This document shows, piece by piece, positions 50,324-58,463 of a DNA stretch of 64,000 nt. Each line of letters begins with the position of its first letter. The stretch's first letter is position 1. A model generated the notes under the pieces. That model did not search any database. It was not told where the DNA came from and saw only the letters and a program-made list of their open reading frames with translations. The DNA is from Granulosicoccus sp963833195. GTDB lineage: Bacteria; Pseudomonadota; Gammaproteobacteria; Granulosicoccales; Granulosicoccaceae. The position numbers were made by a program, and so were the translations under genes. Where the stretch lies: positions 248,001 through 312,000 of the forward strand of contig CAWHXF010000027.1 in NCBI GenBank assembly GCA_963833195.1, given 5' to 3'.

Positions 50324-51127
50324 ATGAGCTATCGAAAACTGCTGGTCGGGCTCGCCGACCCCGAGGTCGCGCCCCGCGTGATGGACGCCGCCGCCACGCT
50401 CGCCGCCGAGCACTCGGCGCACCTGGTCGTCGTGCACGCGACGCCCGCCGGCCTTGCCTACGAGGGCGGCTCGTCGATGGCCGACCGCGTCGAGAGCTTG
50501 CGCGGAATCTACGAGGCACGCCGCGACGACGACGCCTTCTCGAGCGAGTGGCGCGAGATCGACGATCTTTCGCTGAGCCCCATCGGCGCGCTGGTCGAGC
50601 TCGGCAACGCGTGCGATGCGCTCGTGCTCGGGCAGCGTCACGGCAAGGAGGCAGGGCGCTCCGGGTGGCATCTCGGCGAGCACGTCATCGGCGTCACCGC
50701 GCGCCCGGTGTTTCTGGTGCCGGACGGCGGCGGCCGGACGTTCGGCACACGCCGCGTGCTGCTCGCCTGGGACGGTGGCGCCGAGATCACCCGCACCGCC
50801 TTCGACGCGCTGCCGCTGCTGCGCGCGGCCGAGAGCGTTCGGGTGCACCGGTTCAATCCGCCGCCGGCGGAGCGGCGACATGTGAGCGGCACCGCCGAGG
50901 GGTTCGCGGAGGCCCTGTCCCGCCAGGGCGTGCCGGTCGAGCTATCGCACGGAGACGCGAGCCGGCTCGAGATCGGTGAGGAGATCCTGGCGTTGGCGGA
51001 TGACATCGACGCCGACATCGTGGCCGTCGGCTCGCGCACGCACTCGCGCGTGCGCGAGTTCCTGTTCGGCGGCACCACGCGTCACCTGCTCGAGCATTCC
51101 GCGCGGCCGTTGCTGGTCGGGGGCTGA
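50324..51127 (+). CDS. Tandem-domain universal stress protein
   Basis: 267 residues, third member of the M-x-Y-R-x-L paralogue group (MSYRKLLVGLADPEV). Domain 2 begins RRVLLAWDGGAEITRTAFDAL and ends GGTTRHLLEHSARPLLVGG. It has no FNR box of its own, so it is likely co-transcribed from the box at 49341 with the preceding USP. Confidence 0.9.
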   Translation: MSYRKLLVGLADPEVAPRVMDAAATLAAEHSAHLVVVHATPAGLAYEGGSSMADRVESLRGIYEARRDDDAFSSEWREIDDLSLSPIGALVELGNACDALVLGQRHGKEAGRSGWHLGEHVIGVTARPVFLVPDGGGRTFGTRRVLLAWDGGAEITRTAFDALPLLRAAESVRVHRFNPPPAERRHVSGTAEGFAEALSRQGVPVELSHGDASRLEIGEEILALADDIDADIVAVGSRTHSRVREFLFGGTTRHLLEHSARPLLVGG

Positions 51128-51390
51128 ACGAGGCATCCCCACCCGGACCGGCTCGCTCGTCGAATTGGCAGTGGGCCACCGCGTGCCGCCATCGGCCTGC
51201 GGCGCTAGCATCGAGCGGTTCGTCCCCCATGCCGACGGCCGTCGCGACGCCGGATCGGATACGCCGACGATGGGACCGCTCGACGCTGCGCAACCGCTGC
51301 CGATGCGTGCGGGCCGTGCATCTCCTTCACTTCGATCCGGCGACAAGGCGGTGGCGATGCGTATCGCTTGCCCACGGGGGAGTAGAGACC

Positions 51391-52215
51391 ATGGCAGTCA
51401 TCACGATGACGCGGGAGATGGGTTCGCTCGGCAAGGACGTGGCGGCGGGTCTGGGCGCGCGCCTGGGGCTGGAAGTCGTGCATCGCGAGCTCGTCGAGCA
51501 CGACGTGGCCGAGCGGATGGCGATGTCCGAGAGCGACGTGCACCGCTTTCTCGAAGGCAGACCGTCGCTGGCCGCGCGCTGGAAGGTGGGCGGCAACCGC
51601 TTCGCGCGCTGCACGGCCGAGGAGATCGTCGCGCTCGCCGAGCGGGGCGACGTGCTGATTCGCGGGTGGGGCGCGACCTCGGTGCTGCGACGGGTTCCGC
51701 ACGTGCTGCGCGTCCGCGTCTGCGCGCCGATGGCGCGCCGGGTCCGCACGATGCAGGAGCGTCTCGGTCTCGCCGATCCGGACGACGCGCGCCGCGAGAT
51801 CGAACGCAGCGATGCGGCCCACGCGCGCGCCATGCGCGGCGTGGCCTCCTTCGACTGGGAGAACCCGCTCTGGTACGACCTGGTGCTCAACACCGAGCGC
51901 GTGCCGATCGAGGAGTGCGTCCGGCAGGTGGAGTCGCTTGCGCGGAGCGCGGCGTTCGAGCGGAGCGAGGGCTCGCGACGGACGCTGTCCGACCTGCGGG
52001 TCGAGACGCGCGTGCAGGCCGCCGTCGCCGGCGATTCCCGGCTGCGCGTGTCCGTCCGGAACCTCGACCTCACCGTCGCCGACGGGGTCGTGAGCGTGAC
52101 CGGTGCGGTGCACGACCGGGAGACGGGCGAGGCGCTCTGTCGAGCGCTGCAGGCCATGCCGGGCGTGCGCTCGGTGGACAGTCGCCTGATCGTGCCGGGG
52201 GCCTACACCTGCTGA
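51391..52215 (+). CDS. Cytidylate-kinase-like protein with C-terminal BON domain
   Basis: 274 residues from ATG 51391. The first about 190 residues match the cytidylate-kinase-like group often linked to USPs: VITMTREMGSLGKDVAAGLG in place of a classical P-loop, then GDVLIRGWGATSVLRRVPHVLRVRV and a Cys-Ala-Pro segment. The last 75 residues form a BON domain (LSDLRVETRVQAAVAGDSRL, then VVSVTGAVHDRETGEAL and MPGVRSVDSRLIV). The usual GPxGSGKS loop is not evident, so catalysis is uncertain. Separated by 263 bp from the USP upstream. Confidence 0.8.
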   Translation: MAVITMTREMGSLGKDVAAGLGARLGLEVVHRELVEHDVAERMAMSESDVHRFLEGRPSLAARWKVGGNRFARCTAEEIVALAERGDVLIRGWGATSVLRRVPHVLRVRVCAPMARRVRTMQERLGLADPDDARREIERSDAAHARAMRGVASFDWENPLWYDLVLNTERVPIEECVRQVESLARSAAFERSEGSRRTLSDLRVETRVQAAVAGDSRLRVSVRNLDLTVADGVVSVTGAVHDRETGEALCRALQAMPGVRSVDSRLIVPGAYTC

Positions 52216-52270
52216 GCGCTTTCGGGCCGTCGGCAATCGTCGTACCGCAGCGGTCGGCCGCCGAGCCGGT

Positions 52271-52555
52271 TCAGTCGTCCTGGGGCAGACGATCGGTCTC
52301 CATACGAGCGGTCAGCTCGCGCTCGGCCTCGAACCAGTCGATCTCGGCCTCGCCGAGTCCGAACCCGCGCCGCTCGGCGCGGAAGTAGGCAGCCTCGGCG
52401 ATCATGCGCTCGCGATCGCCCCGGTTGCTCCAGTCGTGCACGAGCAGGGTCGTGTTCTCGGGCGCGGTCGAGGGGGCGGTGCGGACGTCGGTCGGTCGCG
52501 CCGACGACTTCGCGTCCGGGAGCGCGGCGGCCACGTCGATGCCGATGATGTTCAT
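52271..52555 (-). CDS. Small DUF2934-domain protein
   Basis: 94 residues from ATG 52555. The C-terminal half (RERMIAEAAYFRAERRGFGLG, then EIDWFEAERELTARM) is the DUF2934 helix pair found in many stress-locus proteins. The N-terminal half is low-complexity. FNR-type boxes lie at 52649 (centre 100 bases away) and 52854. Confidence 0.72.
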   Translation of the reverse strand: MNIIGIDVAAALPDAKSSARPTDVRTAPSTAPENTTLLVHDWSNRGDRERMIAEAAYFRAERRGFGLGEAEIDWFEAERELTARMETDRLPQDD

Positions 52556-52648
52556 GGGTCGATGTCCTGGTCGAGGGTGCCGGCGCCCCGGCGGACCCGG
52601 CCGACGGGCGCGGGACATCGAGGCTGAACCGGGAGGGCCGGCGTCCGT

Positions 52649-52662
52649 TTGACGTCGGTCAA
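52649..52662 (-). promoter_or_regulatory. FNR-type box
   Basis: TTGAC-GTCG-GTCAA, centre about 100 bases upstream of the DUF2934 gene, a longer distance than for other boxes. Confidence 0.7.
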
Positions 52663-52667
52663 AACGC

Positions 52668-52850
52668 ACGGCCCTCTTGGGGGCCGAATGGACGGCACCG
52701 CGCTCTCGTTCGCACGCGCCGCCGCCGGCCGGGCCCGCCTGGCCGCCGCGCGCGACGATCCGGGTCGCCACCATCGCGTACCGCCGTCGCTCGAAGCCGC
52801 TCGTCGCATCGATCGTCCGCCGTAGGTCCAGTCGGCGATCGCGCTCGACG
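52668..52850 (-). pseudogene. Possible second pcm remnant
   Basis: In the minus strand the segment GFERRRYAMVATRIVARG (around 52770-52810) closely resembles the first helix of PCM methyltransferases, and the pcm remnant at 39535 has the same MVATQLVARG stretch. The following residues are not PCM-like and no complete gene exists. The FNR box at 52854 lies just upstream. The call is tentative. The remaining sequence up to 53067 holds nothing recognisable. Confidence 0.3.
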
Positions 52851-52853
52851 CCG

Positions 52854-52867
52854 TTGATGCCGGTCAA
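52854..52867 (-). promoter_or_regulatory. FNR-type box
   Basis: TTGAT-GCCG-GTCAA. No intact gene starts at the usual distance; the possible pcm remnant on the minus strand does. It may be an orphan box left after gene loss. Confidence 0.7.
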
Positions 52868-53067
52868 CGCCGTACGATCCGCGACGCGGTCGAATGACAG
52901 GCCCCGCCGGCCGATCGCGAGCAGCTGCATGAACGAGCACAAGCACGAGCGGCGCGAGCCGGAGCCAGTTTGGCCGGGTTGCCGAGACCGGCGCGAATCC
53001 TGGTCATGACCCCACGACCCGCGCAGCACGGCCCTCGGCCATCACGCGGCGTTTCCCGAGTCGCGCC

Positions 53068-54918
53068 ATGAACGGCAGGCGGATCTCGGCGTTCACGGGC
53101 CTCGCGCTGGTCGCCGCGCTGCTCCTGCCGCACGCGTCGATCGCCGCCGGACGCGACGCGAGTCTCGAGGACGGCGTCGTCGCGCTGCTCGAAGACGCGC
53201 GCCGCGCGCACGACCTGTCGGGTGCGACGGCGGCGTGGGTCCTCGCCGACGGCACGGTCGGGACCGCGGCCGTCGGGCTCTCCGACGCGGAGAACGAGCG
53301 GGTGATGACGCCGCACTCGCGCATGCTCGCGGCCAGCATCGGCAAGAGCTTCGTCGGCGCGACGGTGCTCGCCCTCGAAAGCGAGGAGCGGCTTTCGCGC
53401 GACGATCGGCTGGCCGAGCACCTGGGGACCCGCGACTGGTTCGCGCGCCTGCCGAACGCGGCCGACACCACCGAGGGCTCCGCGCTCGTGCCGACGCTGG
53501 AGGCCGCGCTCGCCGACCTGATCCTTGCCGCGCAGGCGGAGCCCGCGACGCTTGTCACGAACGTGTCCATCGTCGACGTCGAGGCGGGCAGCGTCGCCCG
53601 CGCGCAGTCCGTGCTGATCCGGGACGGCGCGATCGCGGCGATCGGGCCCGACCTCGATGCCGAGCTCGACGCCGAGGGTGTTGCGATCGAGCGCGTGGAC
53701 GCCGACGGCGGCTACTTGATCCCAGGGCTCTGGGACAGCCACGTCCACCTGTTCTCGAGCCCCGACGAGCCCGACACCGCGCTGCCGCTGTACCTGTCGA
53801 ACGGCATCACCGGGGTGCGCGACATGGGTGCGCTGTGGCCGATCGAGCGGCAGCGCGCGCTGCAGGCGCGCATCGAGGCGGGCGAGACGGTCGGACCGCG
53901 GCTCGTGCTGTCGGGCGCCTGGGTCGATGCGTCCCCGGGCTCGTGGCCCGGCATGTTCCTGGCCGACACGCCGGACCAGGCCCGCGCCGTCGTGGACGAG
54001 ATCGCCGCGCAGCGCTGGGCGGCGGTCAAGAGCTATTCGATGCTCGACGAGCCCGCCTATCTCGCGCTCGCGGCGGCGGCCGACGCGCGGGAGCTGCCGC
54101 TCGTCGGTCACGTTCCGGAGCGGGTCGCGCTCGGCACCGCGATCGGGGCGGGGCAGGACGGCATGGAGCACTTCGGCCGCGTGACGATGGGCTGTTCCAC
54201 GGCCGAGGCGGACATGCTCGACGAGCTGCGCGCCGCGATGCGCGCCGGCGCGTCGCGGGAGCGCGTGTTCGAGATCATGGCGGCGCGCAACCGCATCGTG
54301 CTCGAGACGTGGGACGAGGCGCGCTGCGAGATGACGCTGTCGCGCATGGCGGCGGCGGGGCTGCACGTCAGCCCGACGCTGGTGGTGGCCGACTTCTACG
54401 TCGGCAACCGTCCGCCCGACGATGCGCCGCGGATGCGCACGCTGCCGGCCGCAGTCCGGGAAGCGTGGCAGCAGCCGGACTTTCGGCTGGAGGCGATGAC
54501 CGACGAGGTGCGGGAGCACGCCGACGCCTCGATCGCGCTCGATCGCCGCACCTTCCTGATGGCGCATCGCGCGGGCGTGCCGATACTCGCGTCGAGCGAC
54601 GCCTCCTTCGCCAACCCCTGGCTCTTCCACGGCCATTCGCTGCTCGACGAGCTCGAGCTCTACGTGCGCATCGGCCTGACGCCTCGCGAGGCGTTGTACA
54701 CCGCGACGGTCGCGCCGCCGCGCTTCTTCGAGCTCGACGACCAGGACGGCACGATCGCGGTGGGCCGGCGTGCGGACCTGGTCTTGCTGGACGCGAACCC
54801 GCTCGACGGTCTCGCGACGCTGCGCGAACCGCGAGCCGTGATCGCGCACGGGCGCGTGCTGGACCGCGCGGCGCTGGACGCCCTCGCCGAGGACTTGATC
54901 GCGGCGGGCGTACCGTAG
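53068..54918 (+). CDS. Chimeric protein: truncated beta-lactamase-like N-terminus joined to an amidohydrolase
   Basis: 616 residues with a signal peptide (about 1-27). Residues 30-145 match the start of class C beta-lactamase/DD-peptidase proteins, including the Ser-x-x-Lys motif in AASIGKSFVGATVLALE. Then, in frame from about residue 158, a complete amidohydrolase follows: TLVTNVSIVDVEAGSV, GLWDSHVHLFS (HxH), VKSYSML (Lys), PLVGHVPE (His), GMEHFGR (His) and ILASSDAS (Asp). The lactamase part lacks its second half, so this looks like an in-frame deletion fusion of two adjacent exported enzymes. Confidence 0.8.
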   Translation: MNGRRISAFTGLALVAALLLPHASIAAGRDASLEDGVVALLEDARRAHDLSGATAAWVLADGTVGTAAVGLSDAENERVMTPHSRMLAASIGKSFVGATVLALESEERLSRDDRLAEHLGTRDWFARLPNAADTTEGSALVPTLEAALADLILAAQAEPATLVTNVSIVDVEAGSVARAQSVLIRDGAIAAIGPDLDAELDAEGVAIERVDADGGYLIPGLWDSHVHLFSSPDEPDTALPLYLSNGITGVRDMGALWPIERQRALQARIEAGETVGPRLVLSGAWVDASPGSWPGMFLADTPDQARAVVDEIAAQRWAAVKSYSMLDEPAYLALAAAADARELPLVGHVPERVALGTAIGAGQDGMEHFGRVTMGCSTAEADMLDELRAAMRAGASRERVFEIMAARNRIVLETWDEARCEMTLSRMAAAGLHVSPTLVVADFYVGNRPPDDAPRMRTLPAAVREAWQQPDFRLEAMTDEVREHADASIALDRRTFLMAHRAGVPILASSDASFANPWLFHGHSLLDELELYVRIGLTPREALYTATVAPPRFFELDDQDGTIAVGRRADLVLLDANPLDGLATLREPRAVIAHGRVLDRAALDALAEDLIAAGVP

Positions 54919-54934
54919 CGGCGCGGCTCGCGCG

Positions 54935-55468
54935 GTGCGCTTCCCGACCCACTCCCTGGCCCTGTACTTCGCCCTGTGCTTCGCGTGGTCCTGGACGGCG
55001 TGGATCGCGTCGATCGCGCTGGCGTCGGCGCGCGCACCGTTGCTGGTCGTCGGCAGCTTCGGTCCCGCACTCGCGGCGGCGATCGTGCTGGGCGCGCGCG
55101 GCACCCTCCGGCCGACGCTGCGGCGAATGCTGATCTGGCGTTGCCCGCCCTGGACCTGGGCGTACGCCGTCGGTCTGGCCGCTACCGGCTGCTTCGCGCC
55201 GTTCGCGCTGCAGGTGCTCGCCTTCAGCACGCTCTACACCCGACTGCATCTGGCCACGGGCGGCTCGCTGCTCGTCGCGCACGTGTTCCATGCCGCGTCG
55301 AACAGCGCGATCGGGCTGTTCGGCGTGCTGCCGGACGCGCGTGGGGGCGATCCCGCCGCGCTGCACATCGGCTTGGGTCTGCCGTGCGCGCCTAGCGCGC
55401 TGACGGCCGTGCGAATGCGCCACGCCCGGGAGCCCACGTCGCGATCCCCGGCAGGCGTGCGCCGATGA
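54935..55468 (+). pseudogene. CPBP intramembrane protease gene with internal deletion
   Basis: From GTG 54935: ALYFALCFAWSWTAWIASIAL and the next helix are the normal start of CPBP proteins. After about residue 95 the sequence jumps to FSTLYTRLHLATGGSLLVAHVFHAASNS, the C-terminal conserved motif. The middle, with the catalytic Glu-Glu-x3-Arg motif and the next His, is absent. The gene stays in frame but cannot be an active protease. Its end overlaps the next fragment. Confidence 0.65.
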
Positions 55469-55995
55469 GGCTCGTCGGCGTGGTGGTCGAGGACGGGAAG
55501 ATCACCGGGGTCGACGACACGACGATCGAGCTCGATGCGCCGGTCGAGCGCTATCTGACCCGCTGGCGCTTCCCCGAAGGTACCCACAATGCCGCGGGCG
55601 TCACGGTGCGGCGCCTCTTGGCCCACACCGCCGGTCTCGGTGACGGGCTGGGCTACGACGGCTTCGCGAACGCGGCGCGGATGCAGTCGGTCGAGGACTC
55701 GCTGCGACGCGCGGCGGACGCCATGCCCGGTGCCTCGGGAGGGGTGGAGATCGTCGCCGCGCCGGGATCTACGTGGCGCTACTCAGGCGGCGGCTACTTC
55801 GTGCTGCAGTTGATGGTGGAGGAGGTCACCGGGCAGAGCTTCGCGGCGGCCATGGCCGAACGCGTGTTCGAGCCGTTCGGCATGCGCGGCAGCAGCTTCC
55901 GCCGCGACGAGCTCGATGCCGCGCGCTTCGCCGCGAACCTCGACCTGGACGGCGAGCCGACGCCGTTCCTCGTCGGCTGCGTCGTGATCGTGGGG
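55465..55995 (+). pseudogene. Beta-lactamase-family fragment (middle part)
   Basis: About 175 residues: LDAPVERYLTRWRFPEGTHN, VTVRRLLAHTAGLGDG, STWRYSGGGYFVLQLMVEEV and AERVFEPFGMRGSSFRRDEL are typical of the middle of class C beta-lactamase-like proteins. The N-terminal Ser-x-x-Lys motif and the C-terminal His/Lys-Thr-Gly part are missing. It neatly complements the N-terminal lactamase fragment fused to the amidohydrolase at 53068, but paralogy rather than one split gene is also possible. Confidence 0.65.
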
Positions 55996-56076
55996 CTGCG
56001 TCGGCGCGTTCGGGGGATGCGTCGGCGTGCGAGCAACGCCATGGCGGGTGCCCGGGCCGCCGACCTCGCCCGGTCA

Positions 56077-56499
56077 TCACGCCCGACCGGCCGTTCGTCG
56101 CCCGATCGATCGGCCGCACTGGATCAGCGGAAACACCGCGAAGGCAAGCTGTCCGAGGAACCCGAGCCGGATCGCGGGCTCGCGATAGAGCGCGAGATGC
56201 TCGGCGGCGCTCCGCCCGAACAGGCCGACCGAGAACGCGACTTCCGCCGTGAGCAACAGCGCCAGCGCCGAGGCGCCCATGACGAACCTGTCGCTCGTGC
56301 GCCCCGGGACGGCGAGACGGCGCGTCGTCCAGCGACAGGCGAACCAGGAGACGAGCAGCATGAACGGCAGCTCCACCAGCACCGCGGCGGTCTCGCCCAG
56401 AGCGGGCTCGACGAGCAGCGTGCGGATCGTGCCGAGCGCGAATCCGGCGACGAAGACCGGCACGAAGTAGACGGCGCCGGCCTGCAAGGAGCGCTTCAC
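56077..56499 (-). CDS. Small four-helix membrane protein of unknown function
   Basis: 140 residues from GTG 56499, which overlaps the flavodoxin stop as GTGA. Four hydrophobic helices: AGAVYFVPVFVAGFALGTI, AAVLVELPFMLLVSWFACRW, VMGASALALLLTAEVAFSVG and LGFLGQLAFAVFPLIQCG. No family was named with confidence. Coupling to the HemG-like flavodoxin suggests a membrane partner for an electron-transfer step. Confidence 0.65.
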   Translation of the reverse strand: MKRSLQAGAVYFVPVFVAGFALGTIRTLLVEPALGETAAVLVELPFMLLVSWFACRWTTRRLAVPGRTSDRFVMGASALALLLTAEVAFSVGLFGRSAAEHLALYREPAIRLGFLGQLAFAVFPLIQCGRSIGRRTAGRA

Positions 56500-57050
56500 G
56501 CCGACATCGCGGGCGGGCGTTCCGCCGCGCTCCGCGGTTCGGCGGCAGACGACCGCTGGCGTTCCCGAACCCACTCCGCGATCGGTTCGATGCCGGCTCG
56601 GTTCATGGCGTCGAAGCCTTCGAGCTGATGGCGCCGGCTCTCCGGGTCGGCGTTTCTCCACGCCCCGATCTTGAGGATCAGCCTGACGAACCAGCCCGCC
56701 GTGTCGAGGTGCAGCCTGCCGCGCAGTGCGACGTGCACCGCCCGGGACGCGAGCGACACGGGCAGGCTGGCGGCGACCCAGCCGTCGAGTTCCTCGCCCG
56801 CGCCCGCGGCGGACACGGTGTACAGCAGTGTCGGCTTGTCCTCGAGATTGGCTAGGTGCGTCCGCACCCACTTGCGGATCGTGAGCTTGCCGATGATCAC
56901 CGAGCTGCCGAGGACCAGGAAGTCGTACTCGCCCGGGTCGGCGTCGGCGCCGTTCACGTCGAACGTCGGCAAGCCGGTCTCCCGACCGATCCAGTCGGCG
57001 TACTGCGCGGTGCTGCCGTACTGCCCGCAATGGAAGATGGCGCCCTTCAT
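56496..57050 (-). CDS. Flavodoxin-domain protein (HemG-like)
   Basis: 184 residues from ATG 57050. The FMN phosphate loop is at the N-terminus (HCGQYGSTAQYADWIG). Then EYDFLVLGSSVIIGKLTIRKWV and a C-terminal helix region with RLILKIGAWRNADPES follow, as in protoporphyrinogen IX dehydrogenase HemG and similar flavodoxins. HemG lets cells make haem without oxygen using quinones, which would fit the FNR setting. It lies 35 bp after the nitroreductase gene, in the same operon. Confidence 0.8.
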   Translation of the reverse strand: MKGAIFHCGQYGSTAQYADWIGRETGLPTFDVNGADADPGEYDFLVLGSSVIIGKLTIRKWVRTHLANLEDKPTLLYTVSAAGAGEELDGWVAASLPVSLASRAVHVALRGRLHLDTAGWFVRLILKIGAWRNADPESRRHQLEGFDAMNRAGIEPIAEWVRERQRSSAAEPRSAAERPPAMSA

Positions 57051-57085
57051 CGCTCGTCTCCTGGGTTCGGGCTCTGCGCGCGGGT

Positions 57086-58237
57086 TCAGGCGACGGCGAG
57101 CACGTCGCTCGCCGGTCGACGCAACGAGCGCGGCATTTCGGGGCCGCGACCGAAGCGCACCACCAGGTTCGGGCGGCGCTCGCCGATGCCCAGGAGCGAG
57201 CGCAGTTCCGCGCGCATCTCCGGAACCTCCACGCACTGGTTCAGGTAGGCGTGCGCGACCCCGTCGGCGGTCGCCTGCAAGGCGAACCTCTGGCACGCGC
57301 GCCCCGCGGCGACCCAGCCTGCGGGGTCGTCGGTCGCGGCCACGAACACCATCAGCCCGGACGACGAGCGCGCCTGTTCGATGCACTTGCGGTTCTCGCC
57401 CTTCGTGGTCAGTACCAGACCGAACACCGCGGGCGCGATCCAGCTCGGCAGGCTCGGGTTGCCGGCGCACCCGGCGAACAACCCGTCGCGCGCCTCGGCG
57501 GCCTCGCGCGGATTGAAGCGGATCCAGCGCTCGAGCTCGGCCACGAACGCCGGGTCGTCCAGCTGCCGGGTGTTGCCCGACACGATCAGTTCGAGGAGCG
57601 CCTCGCGCGTGCGCGGCTCGGTGACGAGGATGGCCTCGACCCCGTGGACGTTGGCCGCGCCGCGCAGTCGCCCGATGACATCGCCGTCGAGCGAGCGGCC
57701 GTCGTACACGGCGCGGCTGACCTGGCGCTTCGGTATCGCTTCCACGAGGGCGGCGTCGCCTTCGACTGCACCACCGGTCTCGAGGTTCACGAGAATCCGG
57801 CCATCGCCGGCCGGCTCGAACGCGACCTCGCCCGACAACCCACGTGCTCGCGCGGCCAGCGACAGGTTCTCTGCCGCGCAGCCGAGGCTCGCGTAGAGGT
57901 GGTGATCGTCCGGGTCGACGACTGGAGTGCGGCGCGAGAAGTCGGGCACGACGTGGATGCCCGGGTCGCGCAGCTCGAAGCGCCAGGGCTGCGTGTTGTG
58001 ACCGTTCGCCGCAAGCGTCGCGTAGCGGACGAGCTCGACCGAATCCGCACGTTCGGACAACGGCGCTCGCAGCGCGCGTTCTACGTCCTCGTAGCGCTCG
58101 GAAGACTGCGCGCAGCCTCCCAGCAGCGTACCGGCCGCAAGCGCGGAGCCCGTGGACAGGAAGCATCGGCGCGAGCGACCGGGGACCGCGATGGGCCCGG
58201 GTGACTCCAGGAGGTTGGCGGAGCGGGAAGAGATCAT
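57086..58237 (-). CDS. Acg-type nitroreductase-family lipoprotein
   Basis: 383 residues. An N-terminal Arg-Arg signal (SRRCFLSTGSALAAGTLLGGCA) with lipobox Leu-Gly-Gly-Cys suggests Tat or Sec export and lipid anchoring. The body is the degenerate double nitroreductase fold of the Acg family: VRYATLAANGHNTQPWRFEL, HHLYASLGCAAENLSLAARA, and the late ACQRFALQATADGVAHAYLNQ. Acg (Rv2032) of M. tuberculosis is a DosR-regulon FMN-binding protein. First gene of a three-gene operon behind a perfect FNR box. Confidence 0.83.
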   Translation of the reverse strand: MISSRSANLLESPGPIAVPGRSRRCFLSTGSALAAGTLLGGCAQSSERYEDVERALRAPLSERADSVELVRYATLAANGHNTQPWRFELRDPGIHVVPDFSRRTPVVDPDDHHLYASLGCAAENLSLAARARGLSGEVAFEPAGDGRILVNLETGGAVEGDAALVEAIPKRQVSRAVYDGRSLDGDVIGRLRGAANVHGVEAILVTEPRTREALLELIVSGNTRQLDDPAFVAELERWIRFNPREAAEARDGLFAGCAGNPSLPSWIAPAVFGLVLTTKGENRKCIEQARSSSGLMVFVAATDDPAGWVAAGRACQRFALQATADGVAHAYLNQCVEVPEMRAELRSLLGIGERRPNLVVRFGRGPEMPRSLRRPASDVLAVA

Positions 58238-58296
58238 GGTTCGGCGTGCCGGGCGCGAGCGGTACGGCCACGCTAGGCGCCGCCGCGCACGATGCG

Positions 58297-58310
58297 TTGA
58301 TGCCGATCAA
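58297..58310 (-). promoter_or_regulatory. FNR/DNR-type box
   Basis: Perfect TTGAT-GCCG-ATCAA, centre 66 bases upstream of the nitroreductase start at 58237. A TAGCGT hexamer (minus strand, 58270-58275) is at the expected -10 position. Confidence 0.87.
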
Positions 58311-58463
58311 CGAGGGCGGTGCGCCGGGCCCCGATCGTCGGGCTTTCGGGCTCGTGCTCGCGTCGGTGGCCTCGGTAGGGGGGAGCGACATGTTCGGCAC
58401 CGGCGACGATGTCCCGTTCTTCCGCGCCCAGGCGACGCAAGCCCATTTCCCGGAGTCGGCTCG

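Noticed and set aside
53235..55133. Second long plus frame over the amidohydrolase chimera
   Set aside because: It is Arg/Gly-rich with no motif; the frame at 53068 carries the signal peptide, Ser-x-x-Lys and all amidohydrolase metal ligands.
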